The notes under the pieces were generated by a model. That model was not told where the DNA came from. It saw only the letters and a program-made list of their open reading frames with translations, and did not search any database. A DNA stretch of 64,000 nucleotides from Thiorhodovibrio litoralis (GTDB taxonomy: Bacteria > Pseudomonadota > Gammaproteobacteria > Chromatiales > Chromatiaceae): positions 4,636,501-4,700,500 of the forward strand of contig NZ_CP121473.1 in the NCBI RefSeq assembly GCF_033954455.1. The letters are read 5' to 3'. Shown in pieces: positions 42,989 through 51,980 of this stretch; within the stretch, counting starts at the first letter, position 1, and each line of letters opens with the position of its first letter. The translations under genes were made by a program, and so were the position numbers.

Positions 42989-43633
42989 TCAGCGCCCAGT
43001 TGCGTTCCCCGTTGCACCTCTGGTTGCGCGCCCGGTTGTGTCGCCCATTTTGCCTCCAGTTGCGCCCGCTCGCTCCGGGGCTCGCTCCGGGCGGCGAGGC
43101 AGCTCAAAGCGGAATTCCTCAAGCTCCCATAACTCCGCCGCAGCGGACAGAATCATGCATGAGGGTCCGCCATAGGTGCGCGAGCGCCCGGCGGCGCCGG
43201 GGTTCAGCACCCAGGGCAGCATCTCGCAGTCCGCCACCATGCGATGACTGTGACCGTAAACAATGGCCCGCGCCTGCGGATAGCGGCGCCGCAGCCGCTC
43301 ATGACGGCCGGCGGCTGCCATGCGGTGACTGTGCTCGACCACCAAAAGGCCGCCCGGCAGCTCGACCTGCGCGCGCTCGGGAATGCGCTCAAGTAGTGAC
43401 TGCTCCTCCGCTGGCCATTTGCGATACACGTCGTTGTTGCCCCGCACTGCATAGACCTGCCCCAGTCTCGGCTGCAGGCTGGCCAGCACAGCAACCGAGC
43501 CGATATCCCCGCCATGGATGGCGATGTCACACTCCGCCACCAGCGCGAGCACGCGCGCGTCGACCTGGCCGTGGGTGTCGGCGAGCAAGGCCACCCGCAG
43601 CCGCTGTGGCTCGCTCGACTTTGGATCAGTCAC
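42989..43633 (-). CDS. Metallophosphoesterase, YfcE/MJ0936-like
   Basis: The 214-residue phosphoesterase has the calcineurin-like dimetal motifs LADTHGQVD, HGGDIGSV, RGNNDVYRK and VEHSHRM, and YGHSHRM later. The family hydrolyses phosphodiesters. The C-terminal 35 residues are low in complexity (ERAPERAGATGG...ATRGATGNATGR), coded by imperfect tandem DNA repeats and probably disordered. Its natural substrate is unknown. It lies upstream of ttcA on the minus strand, separated by the structured leader. Confidence 0.88.
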   Translation of the reverse strand: MTDPKSSEPQRLRVALLADTHGQVDARVLALVAECDIAIHGGDIGSVAVLASLQPRLGQVYAVRGNNDVYRKWPAEEQSLLERIPERAQVELPGGLLVVEHSHRMAAAGRHERLRRRYPQARAIVYGHSHRMVADCEMLPWVLNPGAAGRSRTYGGPSCMILSAAAELWELEEFRFELPRRPERAPERAGATGGKMGDTTGRATRGATGNATGR

Positions 43634-43739
43634 AGAGGTTCAGTCACAGGAGATCATTCAACAGGGGACTCAATCACACAGGCTTAGTCGCAGGCAGGCG
43701 GTTGGCGGAGCTGCTGCAAGCATCAGCCCGGCTTAGCGA

Positions 43740-44753
43740 TCAGCCGTCGATGCGCAACACCAGCTTGCCCGTCAGGCCGCCGGCCTCGAGCCGCCGGTGG
43801 GCATCCGCCGCCTGCGCAAGGGGATAACGCCCGCTGACCTCGATGCGCAAGCGTCCCTGCGTGATGAGTTCGGCGCACTGCCTGAGTATCCAGCCTTGGT
43901 GAACCTGGGCCTCGCGGATGTCGCGCAGCTGGGGTGTCAGCATCAGCTCCAGGCTGATGCGCAGATTGCGCAGGCGCGCTTCGCCGAGATCGAGAACGTC
44001 GCCGGCATTGGAGGAGGGATCGAGGATCGTGACCAGGTCGCCGTATAGCGCCATGGCCGGGATGGTCTGGCGAAACACCTCGGGACCGACCGTATCCAGC
44101 GCGATATCGACGCCGCGCCCCTGCGTCCAGTCAGCGATCGCCTCGACCACGGACTCCTCGCGGTAGTTGATAGCGCATTCGGCCCCGAGCTGGTGGACGA
44201 ACTCGGCCTTCTCGGCGCTGCTGACGGTCGTTGCCACGCGCGCGCCCGCGGCCACCGCCAGTTGAATGGCCACATGCCCGACGCCACCGGCACCGGCGTG
44301 AATGAGTACCTGCTGCCCGGGCTTGATGCCGGCGCGATCATGCAGCGCCTCCCAGGCGGTGATCAGCACCAGCGGCGCGGCGGCGGCCTGGTCAATGTCT
44401 AATCCTGCCGGCACCGGCTGGAGCAGCGCCTCATCGACGACATTGAATTCAGCGTAGTTGCCGCGCTCACCCCCAAGGCCGCCACTGCAATACCAGACCC
44501 TGTCACCCGGAGCGACCAGGGTGACCTCAGCCCCGACAGCCTCGACCACACCGGCACCGTCGCAGCCAAGCACCGTTGGCCCGGTCGCTTCGCGCATCGG
44601 CCCGCGGCTACGGATTTTCGTGTCGACCGGATTGATGCCTGCGGCCTGCACCCGCACCAGCACCTCGGTCGGCGCTGCGATCTGCGGTTGCTCAAGCTCG
44701 ACCTGCTGCAGCACCTCGGCGCCACCAGGCGCGGTCATCGCAATGGCTTTCAT
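43740..44753 (-). CDS. Zinc-independent quinone oxidoreductase (MDR family)
   Basis: The 337-residue medium-chain dehydrogenase/reductase has GINPVDTKIRSRG (MDR catalytic fold), the NADPH-binding GAGGVGHVAIQLAVAAG, and VLGCDGAGVVEAVG. The zinc-ligand pattern of alcohol dehydrogenases is absent, as in quinone reductases. It should reduce quinones or enones with NADPH. The Met at 44753 was chosen because GAGGAG lies 8 bp upstream and gives MKAIAMTAPG, the typical family start. The gene is 48 bp after the PilZ gene in the same orientation. Confidence 0.9.
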   Translation of the reverse strand: MKAIAMTAPGGAEVLQQVELEQPQIAAPTEVLVRVQAAGINPVDTKIRSRGPMREATGPTVLGCDGAGVVEAVGAEVTLVAPGDRVWYCSGGLGGERGNYAEFNVVDEALLQPVPAGLDIDQAAAAPLVLITAWEALHDRAGIKPGQQVLIHAGAGGVGHVAIQLAVAAGARVATTVSSAEKAEFVHQLGAECAINYREESVVEAIADWTQGRGVDIALDTVGPEVFRQTIPAMALYGDLVTILDPSSNAGDVLDLGEARLRNLRISLELMLTPQLRDIREAQVHQGWILRQCAELITQGRLRIEVSGRYPLAQAADAHRRLEAGGLTGKLVLRIDG

Positions 44754-44801
44754 CGTCAAGTCTCCTCCCGAAAGTCTCCTCCCGGTGCTCAGCACAAACC
44801 G

Positions 44802-45197
44802 CTAGCCGTCCGAATCGCGTTCGGCCAGCATGGCCTGCAGTTCTTTTTCCAGGCGCGAGTCGTCATCGAGATTGACCTCGACGAGGCGACGGAGCAAAGC
44901 GACGCTCTCCAGATCCATCTCCAGGACATGGACCCCGACTTGGCCGGTGTCCAGATGCCGTACCTCGCCTTTGGCCTGAATGCACCGGCTGCCCTGCTCG
45001 TCCAGCGCCACGCTCAAGTCGACCAGCTGCCCAAGCACCGGGAGCCAATCCCCGCAAGCATCCAACAAGAAGCCGCGCAGGGAGATATCGACAAGCCGGC
45101 AATGGCCTGTCTGGTCCATGGCGGCAACCCGCACCTCGCGGTCAAGCCCGATGCGCCTGAAACGCCGTCTGTTAGCGGACTGGCTTGTCTCCGTCAT
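44802..45197 (-). CDS. PilZ-domain protein (c-di-GMP receptor)
   Basis: The 131-residue protein contains RRRFRRIGLDREVRV at the N-terminus, matching the PilZ R-x3-R motif. The second motif D-x-S-x-x-G appears as VDISLRGFLLDAC. Both c-di-GMP contacts are thus present, so it should be a receptor. The rest, to about 120, is the PilZ beta-barrel (IQAKGEVRHLDTGQVGVHV). The Met at 45197 is preferred over the upstream one because family similarity begins there. It sits in a minus-strand run with the quinone reductase and XRE genes. The PilT/PilU genes are 13 kb away. Confidence 0.9.
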   Translation of the reverse strand: MTETSQSANRRRFRRIGLDREVRVAAMDQTGHCRLVDISLRGFLLDACGDWLPVLGQLVDLSVALDEQGSRCIQAKGEVRHLDTGQVGVHVLEMDLESVALLRRLVEVNLDDDSRLEKELQAMLAERDSDG

Positions 45198-45314
45198 GCG
45201 ACATCCTCGCTTGTATTGGGCCGCTGTATCGGGCGTTTGCATCAGTGCGCGGGCCGGAACCAACTCGCGGAACCGACTCGCAGAAGCGGCTCCGTCATCC
45301 GCGCCAAGGAGCGC

Positions 45315-45656
45315 TCAGCCCTCCTTGGCTTCTGCCGCGGCCTCCAGCACTCGCAGCCGCCCAGTCGGATCGGCCGCGCGAAAATTGCCGATCAAGCGTT
45401 GTTCTTCCGGTGACAATTCCGGTGCCGAATCGTCCAGGCACAGCAAATACACGGGTGATACCGTCCCCAGCGCCTGCGCCAGGGTACGCGCCTGCTCGAT
45501 ACCCATGCGACGGATACCCTGCTCGTAATTGCTGATGCGGGATTTCGACAGGGTATTGTCCGTGCGCTCCGCCAGTTGCGCCAAGCTCAGTCCCTGCGCT
45601 TGCCGCGCATCTCTCAGTCGTTGCCCAATCGCGTTATTCAGCTCTTTCGTGTTCAT
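45315..45656 (-). CDS. XRE-family helix-turn-helix regulator
   Basis: The 113-residue protein begins with a Cro/CI-type HTH: IGQRLRDARQAQGLSLAQLA, then SKSRISNYEQGIRRMGIEQA (residues about 10-60). The remaining helical part (LALCLDDSAPELSPEEQRLI-like) probably mediates dimerisation. It ends with a short Glu/Ala helix. It resembles small phage or plasmid repressors but also many chromosomal ones. No obvious partner gene is adjacent. The PilZ gene is 117 bp downstream in the same orientation, and 263 bp without a credible gene lie upstream. Confidence 0.88.
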   Translation of the reverse strand: MNTKELNNAIGQRLRDARQAQGLSLAQLAERTDNTLSKSRISNYEQGIRRMGIEQARTLAQALGTVSPVYLLCLDDSAPELSPEEQRLIGNFRAADPTGRLRVLEAAAEAKEG

Positions 45657-45919
45657 GATAAATCGCTGTAATTAAGGAATAATTGTTATCTGCGCCAAGA
45701 CCGTGACGCCTGCTCAAGCAAAGGCCCCAGACGCACCACATCCCGGCCGCCGATCCGCGACATGCGCTGGTACTATGCCTGCCACGGCAATCACTGGCAA
45801 GCAAAGCGCGCATTTTTTGAACGCCAATGGAAGGTCGGTAAAATCGCGGTTCAACATTGCGCGGAAGCAATCTGGCGATTATCCGCGTGTTTGCGGAAAT
45901 CACCAGCAAGAGTTCGTGG

Positions 45920-46351
45920 TCAGCACTGCTCCCAGGGCAAGCCGTGGAAGCGCCAGCCGCCCAAGGTGGAGCGGTGGTGGTCATCGTCGCGCTCGCCTTC
46001 AAACCCCTCGTCGACGTGAAAGACAGACTGAAACCCGCCCTCAATCAGTGCCTTGCCGGCTTCGAGCGAGCGTTTGCCGCTGCGGCAGATCAGCACCACT
46101 GGCGCGCAGGGGCCGTCCGCGGTGCAGACGGCGCCGCCAAGCAGCAGCTTGCGGATCTCGGTGACGAACTCCGGGTTGACGGTCCACTCCGGCTCGTCGA
46201 TCCAGGGCACATGCACGGCGCCTTTGGGGTGACCGACGAACAGAAACTCCATGGTGGAGCGAATATCCACCAGAACGGCTTGGGGGTCATCGGTGACCAG
46301 CGCGTGGGCCTGCTGTGGCGTCAGCTCCTTTGGCAAGCGATCATCTTTCAT
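45920..46351 (-). CDS. Rhodanese-like sulfurtransferase domain protein
   Basis: The 143-residue protein is a single rhodanese domain. It has TPQQAHALVTDDPQAVLVDI and the CDC25-like segment VVLICRSGKRSLEAGKALIE with the active-site cysteine. GFQSVFHVDEGFEG is the typical final strand and helix. Such proteins carry persulfide sulfur. The Met at 46351 gives the expected N-terminus; 15 extra residues are possible from 46396. It is monocistronic between the XRE regulator and the divergent acyl-CoA ligase. Confidence 0.9.
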   Translation of the reverse strand: MKDDRLPKELTPQQAHALVTDDPQAVLVDIRSTMEFLFVGHPKGAVHVPWIDEPEWTVNPEFVTEIRKLLLGGAVCTADGPCAPVVLICRSGKRSLEAGKALIEGGFQSVFHVDEGFEGERDDDHHRSTLGGWRFHGLPWEQC

Positions 46352-46510
46352 GGCTCCTAATCCTCTTTGGTCGAGTGTTCTGGCAATTTCTGCCAATCTC
46401 TATGCCACCGGAGGCGCCCACCGGGGTGGATAATGGCCGGCGATGTCGATTGTCGGAAATCACCTGATTTATTCTTCTGCCCAATCCCATGAAAACCTTC
46501 GGGAACCGCC

Positions 46511-48184
46511 ATGGCAAGTATTAATTCTCTCCCACAGCTTTTCCGCCAGAGCGCGCGCGCCTTTGCCGATACTCCGGCGATTCTGACCGACGCAAAAACC
46601 TGGACCTACGCGGAGCTCAACGATGCCAGCGACGGCATCGCTGCAGGTCTGGCCGCGCGCGGCATCGCGCCAGGCGACCGGGTCGGGCTTTATTGTCCCA
46701 ATGGTACGGACTTTGTCTGCTGTTACCTCGGCATCCTCAAGGCCGGCGCCTGTGCGGTGCCGATCAATCTGTTGCTGCCGCCAACGGCAATTGCCTTTGC
46801 GCTCAATGATGCCGGAGCCAAGGCGCTTTGCTTTCACGCCGTCTTTGCCGAGCAAAGCGCCGCCGCGCTGGCCGAGGCGCCTGGCGTCAAACTGCGGATT
46901 GGAATCGGCCCAATCGCTCGCGACGCCCGTGACGGCGATGAAAACCACCCTATCGAGAGCCAACCAACTGACGGACGCCCGTTAACCCGGGCACCAACGG
47001 ACCCCAGCCCGAAGCCCGGCAGCAACATCGACTGCCTACTTGAGGACCTGATCACCCCCGATACCCAACAGCCACCACCGCTCGCGCTCGAGATCGACCC
47101 TGTAAAAAGTCCCGCCGTCATCCTTTATACCTCCGGCACCACGGGGCGGCCCAAGGGCGCGGTACTCACCCATGCCAATCTGGCCGCTAATGCAACGGCG
47201 GTGGCACAGGCGCTCGGGGTCCGCAGCGGCGTGGATGGTGATCGCTTCCTGGTGGTGCTGCCGATGTTCCATGCTTTTGCCGCCACCGTGGGTATTCTCA
47301 CGCCTCTGCTCACCGGGGCAGCGCTGATTCCGGTGCCGCGTTTCGATCCGGCTCTGATCACGGACGCCATCGGCACCCACCGCGCGAGCATTTTTCTCGG
47401 TGTGCCGAGCCTCTACGCCGTGCTACTGCGACTCGATGCCGAGCAAATCGCCCGCTGGCGCTCGGTGCGTCTGTGCATCTCCGGCGGCGCGGCCATGCCG
47501 GAGGCGGTGATGCAGGCGTTCGAGGAGCGCTTTTCGGTGCCCATTCTGGAAGGCGACGGGCCGACCGAGTGCGGCCCTGTCACCTGTGTTAATCCGCCCG
47601 ATGGGCCGCGCAAGCCGCGCTCGGTGGGTCCGCCAATCCCCGGGGTGGAAATGCGCATCGCCGATCCCACCGGCAACGAACTGCCAGACGGTGAGCATGG
47701 CGAGGTCTGCGTGCGCGGCCCGAGCGTGATGCGCGGCTACTGGCAGTTACCGGAGGAGACCCAGGCCAGCTTTCACGGGGACTGGTTCCGCACCGGCGAC
47801 CTGGGCTGGCGCGATGCCGACGGCTGGTTCTATCTGGTCGACCGCATCAAGGATTTGATTATCAGTAACGGTATGAACGTCTACCCGCGCATCATTGAGG
47901 AAGTCCTGGTGCGCCACCCGGATGTCGCCGAGGCCGCAGTAGTCGGTGAACCGCACCCGCTGCACGGAGAGATCCCGGTCGCCTACATCACCGCCGCGTC
48001 GGAAGCCGCCGCGCTCGACACCAGCGCACTGCGCGACTGGTGCCGCCCGCAACTCGGCCGCCACGAACTCCCCCGCCGCATCGAGCGCGTCGACAGCCTG
48101 CCAAAGAATGCCGCCGGAAAAATCCTCAAACGCGAGTTGCGCCGCAGCGGCGAGCATGAGCGAGGGCTTATGAAACAACCTTAG
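46511..48184 (+). CDS. AMP-dependent acyl-CoA ligase (long-chain type)
   Basis: The 557-residue enzyme of the ANL superfamily activates a carboxylic acid to acyl-AMP and then CoA. It shows YTSGTTGRPKGAVLTHANLA, the ILEGDGPTECGP region and RTGDLGWRDADGWFYLVDR. The catalytic lysine is in KNAAGKILKRELRRSG. The final residues (GLMKQP) end at 48184. A 45-residue Pro/Thr-rich insertion (DENHPIESQPTDGRPLTRAP) falls after residue 140, where most relatives are shorter. The substrate is not predictable; a medium or long fatty acid is the default. It stands alone. Confidence 0.9.
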   Translation: MASINSLPQLFRQSARAFADTPAILTDAKTWTYAELNDASDGIAAGLAARGIAPGDRVGLYCPNGTDFVCCYLGILKAGACAVPINLLLPPTAIAFALNDAGAKALCFHAVFAEQSAAALAEAPGVKLRIGIGPIARDARDGDENHPIESQPTDGRPLTRAPTDPSPKPGSNIDCLLEDLITPDTQQPPPLALEIDPVKSPAVILYTSGTTGRPKGAVLTHANLAANATAVAQALGVRSGVDGDRFLVVLPMFHAFAATVGILTPLLTGAALIPVPRFDPALITDAIGTHRASIFLGVPSLYAVLLRLDAEQIARWRSVRLCISGGAAMPEAVMQAFEERFSVPILEGDGPTECGPVTCVNPPDGPRKPRSVGPPIPGVEMRIADPTGNELPDGEHGEVCVRGPSVMRGYWQLPEETQASFHGDWFRTGDLGWRDADGWFYLVDRIKDLIISNGMNVYPRIIEEVLVRHPDVAEAAVVGEPHPLHGEIPVAYITAASEAAALDTSALRDWCRPQLGRHELPRRIERVDSLPKNAAGKILKRELRRSGEHERGLMKQP

Positions 48185-48294
48185 TCAGGCCAGTCTGGCG
48201 CTAATTCCGGTGGCGCTGAGACCAAAATATAGACATGATCCTGACTCACCACACCTTGCCAACCTACCAGCCAGAGGGCTTGAGATGAAATCTG

Positions 48295-48321
48295 CCCGCC
48301 TGAAAGGCGGGGGTTTAAACC
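48295..48321 (+). repeat. Two adjacent palindromes, possible IS200/IS605-type end
   Basis: CCCGCC-TGAAA-GGCGGG (48295-48311) is followed directly by GGTTTAAACC (48312-48321). Such hairpin-plus-palindrome patterns occur at IS200/IS605-family ends or PATE-like remnants. No tnpA or tnpB gene is seen nearby, so this could be an ordinary terminator. Confidence 0.35.
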
Positions 48322-48444
48322 TTGGATATGGAAATTGATACCTGAGGGACAGACCAGGTTTTTTGTCTATCGCTGGTCCAGGAGAGGAGTGCGGGCGACC
48401 AGAATGTGCTGCTGGCGGGGTGATGAGAGGGGGCAGATTCCTCG

Positions 48445-48651
48445 TCACTCTTCAAATAGAGCGGCGTGGGTGCCGGCGCGCACGAAGTTGATGGTCTTGC
48501 CCTCGACCTGGTAGATCAGCAAGAAGTCACCGCCGATGTGGCATTCCCGGTGATCGGCCCAGTCGCCCTTGAGTGGGTGGTCCAGCCATTCAGGCCCGAG
48601 CGGCGCATCGTTGGCAATGAGCAGCAGCATCGCTTGCTTGAGTCGCTCCAT
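48445..48651 (-). pseudogene. YafQ-like toxin, N-terminally shortened and without antitoxin
   Basis: The 68 residues match the YafQ/RelE toxin core. The conserved run PEWLDHPLKGDWADHRECHI, then FLLIYQVEGKTINFVRAGTH, carries the family's His and Phe residues. YafQ is a ribosome-dependent mRNA endonuclease of about 92 residues. Here the ATG at 48651 gives a protein lacking the first 20-25 residues. The frame stays open upstream (reading ...WARLSRSGRYDM) but has no good start before the ABC gene ends at 48734. No DinJ/RelB antitoxin gene is present. It is either a decaying relic or starts at a codon I cannot see. Confidence 0.6.
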
Positions 48652-48733
48652 GTCGTAGCGCCCGGAACGGGACAGCCGCGCCCATTCATCAGGATGGACG
48701 CGGCTTTTTGCTGATGACCAGCAGAGTAGGCGC

Positions 48734-49597
48734 TTAAAGCTCGCCAGTCACCCAGTAATCGATGCGCTTGATGTTGTTCTCAATGTACTTATCGACGGCT
48801 TCTTCATAGGAGCTTTCCTGGGCGTCGTACATGCTTGCCTGCAGGTCATCGAGTGGAATTTGCATGCGCGAGAGGAAGCTCGCGGCTTCGATTTCGTCCT
48901 GATAAAAACCCTTGCGAGCCATGGCCATGACCCGCTCGTAGCTGCCGAGGACGCCTTTGGGGTCTTCGAGGTAGCGCAGATCATAGGCGCCGAACATCCA
49001 GTGTGGGCTCCAGCCAGTGACCACGATCCACTCGTTGCGATCAATGGCGCGCTTCAGGGCGGCGGTCATGGCCGCGCCTGAGGAGATTTGTAGGTCGTAG
49101 TCGAGGTCATAATCTTCGATGGCCTGCTTGGACAAGCGGGTCAGGCCAGCACCTGGGTCGATACCGGTGATGGTGCCGTCGAGTTTCTCTTTGACCTCGT
49201 CTTTTTTCAGATCTTCAATCGAACTCAGCTCATCCTCCGGGATATAGTTGGGCACCACCCAGCCGAGTTGGGCCTCGGTGTAGAGGATGCCGAGTGGCAC
49301 CACGTCATTGCAGACCTTTTCCACGTAGTCGGCATGGGTGCCAGGCTGCCAGGACATCAGCATCACGTCGATGTCGCCATTGGCGACGCCCTGGTACTGG
49401 GGCGCGATGTCGGTTTGAATCAGCTCGACATCGTAGCCCATGCGGTCTTCAAGAATTTTGGCAGCCAGCTTGGTGACCAACTCGGCATCGGACCAGGCAG
49501 TCCAGCCAATTTTGATGGTGTCTTTGGCGAGGGCACCAGCGCTCAGGCCAGCGGTCAGCGCCAGCGCGAGCACGACTTTAAGAGTGATTTTCATCAT
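48734..49597 (-). CDS. proX: Glycine betaine ABC transporter substrate-binding protein
   Basis: The 287-residue periplasmic protein has a signal peptide (ITLKVVLALALTAGLSAGALA). Its ProX/OpuAC fold includes KIGWTAWSDAELVTKL, DIDVMLMSWQPGTHADY, and tryptophan-containing ligand loops (GWSPHWMF). It captures glycine betaine or proline betaine for osmoprotection. It is the last gene of the proV-proW-proX operon, after a 236-bp gap which is unusually long for one transcript. GGAG lies upstream of the ATG at 49597. The C-terminus (IKRIDYWVTGEL) is intact. Confidence 0.93.
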   Translation of the reverse strand: MMKITLKVVLALALTAGLSAGALAKDTIKIGWTAWSDAELVTKLAAKILEDRMGYDVELIQTDIAPQYQGVANGDIDVMLMSWQPGTHADYVEKVCNDVVPLGILYTEAQLGWVVPNYIPEDELSSIEDLKKDEVKEKLDGTITGIDPGAGLTRLSKQAIEDYDLDYDLQISSGAAMTAALKRAIDRNEWIVVTGWSPHWMFGAYDLRYLEDPKGVLGSYERVMAMARKGFYQDEIEAASFLSRMQIPLDDLQASMYDAQESSYEEAVDKYIENNIKRIDYWVTGEL

Positions 49598-49833
49598 AGG
49601 GACTCCTTATCGGTTTTGGGATCGAAGGTCCGCCAGCGCGAGATAAAAGCTGCGCACGGCCGACTCAAGAGGCGGCGCCTGCCATCATGGAGACGCCGGT
49701 GGGAAAAGTGTTTGGTTAAAAAATCAGCGAGTGGGACGGCCCCTTGGCAGCCGTGAACGGCGCGCGCACAGGATTCGGCTGCTTACCGTGAATCGCGTGG
49801 ATTCATTCTTCGGGTTGGCCAGGGCCATGAGCG

Positions 49834-50775
49834 TTAGGTGCCAGCAGTTCCCGTACCTGCTTGGGTGCCAGCTTGAGTATCGGGGCGCCGCCCCGCCCAG
49901 TTGCGCAACCGTTGCACCAACCCGGGGCCGGAGCGGCTGCGAATACTGCCGTAGCTCTGGGTAATGCGGTCGAGCAAAATGGCCAGCAGCACCACACCAA
50001 GCCCGCCTTCGAACCCCAGGCCGACGTTAAGCCGCTGAATGCCGGTCAGTACCGTATTCCCCAACCCGCCGGCGCCGATCATGGAGGCGATGACGACCAT
50101 CGACAGTGCCAGCATGATGGTTTGGTTGATGCCGGCCATGATTGAGGGCATCGCCAAAGGCAATTGCACCTTAAACAGCAACTGCGAGCTGGTGCAGCCA
50201 AACGCCCTGCCCGCTTCGACATGCTCGACACTGACTTGGCGAATGCCGAGATTGGTCAGGCGCACCGCCGGTGGCATGGCAAAGATCAGGGTCGCGATGG
50301 CGCCCGGCACCTTGCCGAGACCAAAGAAAATGGCCGCCGGAATCAGATAAACGAACGGCGGCATGGTCTGCATCAAATCCAGAATCGGCCGCGCAATCAT
50401 CTCGACCTTGTCGTTGCGCGCCATGGCGATGCCAATCGGAATACCGATAGCCAGCGCCACCAGACTGGAGGCGATCACTAGGGCCAGAGTGACGACGGTT
50501 TCGTCCCAAATGTCCATTCCAAACAGCAGTACCATGGCGCCGACGGCAAAGAGCCCGAAGCGCCAGCCGACGCGCCAGGTCGCCAGCAGCACGATCAGCG
50601 CCGCAAGCAACAGCGGTGGAAAGACCAGCAGCAGGTTCTCGAAGGCATCGATGATCAAATCCAGACCATCGGCGATCGCATCAAGCAGCGGGGTCAGATT
50701 GTCCTGAATCCAATCGACGCCGGCCTCGACCCAGTCGCCAATCGGTATTTCGAAATTCATGCCAGATTCAGCCAT
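49834..50775 (-). CDS. proW: Glycine betaine ABC transporter permease
   Basis: The 313-residue membrane protein has an amphipathic N-terminus (PIGDWVEAGVDWIQDNLTPL) and about seven transmembrane segments. The EAA loop that contacts the ATPase is VEAGRAFGCTSSQLLFKVQLP. Segments such as LQTMPPFVYLIPAAIFFGLG and GAGGLGNTVLTGIQRLNVGL are typical of ProW/OpuAB. The C-terminus is a short Arg/Gly/Thr tail. It follows proV by 14 bp and precedes proX. Confidence 0.93.
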   Translation of the reverse strand: MAESGMNFEIPIGDWVEAGVDWIQDNLTPLLDAIADGLDLIIDAFENLLLVFPPLLLAALIVLLATWRVGWRFGLFAVGAMVLLFGMDIWDETVVTLALVIASSLVALAIGIPIGIAMARNDKVEMIARPILDLMQTMPPFVYLIPAAIFFGLGKVPGAIATLIFAMPPAVRLTNLGIRQVSVEHVEAGRAFGCTSSQLLFKVQLPLAMPSIMAGINQTIMLALSMVVIASMIGAGGLGNTVLTGIQRLNVGLGFEGGLGVVLLAILLDRITQSYGSIRSRSGPGLVQRLRNWAGRRPDTQAGTQAGTGTAGT

Positions 50776-50789
50776 CCCGGATTCAGGTC

Positions 50790-51980
50790 TCAGGTTGTCT
50801 TATCGAGGGTTTGCAGCAAAATGGTCTTGTCGATGATGCCGCGATACTGGCCCTGATCATCAACCACAGGAATCGGATGCTCGGTGGTCGCGACGCGAGA
50901 GAGCACCTCGGACAGATCCATCTCCGCCGGCGCGGGCTCCACATTCGGGATAAAGGCTTGATCCCACTGCGCACCGTCGCCTTTCGCCGCCGCTGCAAGC
51001 GTATTGACACTGACCATGCCGCGATAACGATTTTCGCGATCCGTCACCACGCCCAGCGCGCGACCGTGGTCCTGCAGTTGCGCCAGTGCGGCGCGCACAT
51101 TCACACCAGTGCGCTCGAAAACGATCAGCGCCCGATTGGAGGCAATGTCACCGGCACTGAACACCTTGCTGACATCCACGCCATAAAAGAACGAGCGCAC
51201 ATAGTCGTTGGCCGGACGGGTGACGATCTCCTCGGGCGTGCCGATCTGCACCACCCGGCCGCCTTCCATGATGGCGATGCGATCGCCGATGCGAATCGCT
51301 TCGTCGAGGTCATGAGAGATGAACACGATGGTGTGCGGCTTTTTGTCCTGCAAGCTGACCAGCTCGTCCTGCATCTCCGTGCGAATCAGCGGGTCCAGCG
51401 CCGAAAAGGCCTCGTCCATCAGCAAGATGGGCGCTTCAGTGGCCAAAGCCCTCGCCAGGCCAACGCGCTGGCGCATGCCACCGGAGAGCTCATCGGGATA
51501 ACTGTCGGCATAGGGCTCAAGGCCCACCGTTGCCAGGGCTTTCAACGCCTGTTCGCGCTGCTCTGACGCCGGGATGCCGGCGACATCCAGGCCGAAGGCG
51601 GCATTCTCGGCCACCGTCTTGTGCGGCAATAGCGCGAAAGACTGAAACACCATGCTCATCTGGTGACGGCGCATATTGATGAGTTCTTGCTTGCTCATCG
51701 CGGTGATATCGACGCCGTCGAGCAGGATGCGACCACGGGTCGGCTCGATCAGGCGATTGATCATGCGCACCAGAGTGGATTTGCCGGAGCCTGACAGCCC
51801 CATGACCACGAAGACCTCGCCCTCACGGATGCTGAAGCTCGCCTGCTGCACCCCAACCGTCGTGCCGGTGCGCTTGAAAATCTCATCTTTCCCAAGCCCC
51901 TGGCCGAGCAGCGCAATGGCTTCATCGGGAGCCGGGCCAAAAATCTTGTAAAGGTCTTCGATGACGAGCTTGTCAGTCAT
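50790..51980 (-). CDS. proV: Glycine betaine ABC transporter ATP-binding protein with CBS domains
   Basis: The 396-residue ATPase energises betaine uptake. It has Walker A GLSGSGKSTLVRMINR, the LSGGMRQRVGLARAL signature, Walker B with DEAFSALDP, and a switch His in VFISHDLDEAI. C-terminal tandem CBS domains (about 275-395) sense ionic strength or nucleotides in this family (MVSVNTLAAAAKG; PIPVVDDQGQYRGIIDKTIL). It is the first gene of proV-proW-proX, divergent from the CheW-domain gene across a 595-bp region. Confidence 0.96.
   Translation of the reverse strand: MTDKLVIEDLYKIFGPAPDEAIALLGQGLGKDEIFKRTGTTVGVQQASFSIREGEVFVVMGLSGSGKSTLVRMINRLIEPTRGRILLDGVDITAMSKQELINMRRHQMSMVFQSFALLPHKTVAENAAFGLDVAGIPASEQREQALKALATVGLEPYADSYPDELSGGMRQRVGLARALATEAPILLMDEAFSALDPLIRTEMQDELVSLQDKKPHTIVFISHDLDEAIRIGDRIAIMEGGRVVQIGTPEEIVTRPANDYVRSFFYGVDVSKVFSAGDIASNRALIVFERTGVNVRAALAQLQDHGRALGVVTDRENRYRGMVSVNTLAAAAKGDGAQWDQAFIPNVEPAPAEMDLSEVLSRVATTEHPIPVVDDQGQYRGIIDKTILLQTLDKTT

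Noticed and set aside
46511-48184. Luciferase-type or NRPS adenylation domain
   Set aside because: No carrier-protein or condensation motif adjoins it; the catalytic Lys and acyl-CoA ligase motifs fit a stand-alone CoA ligase better.
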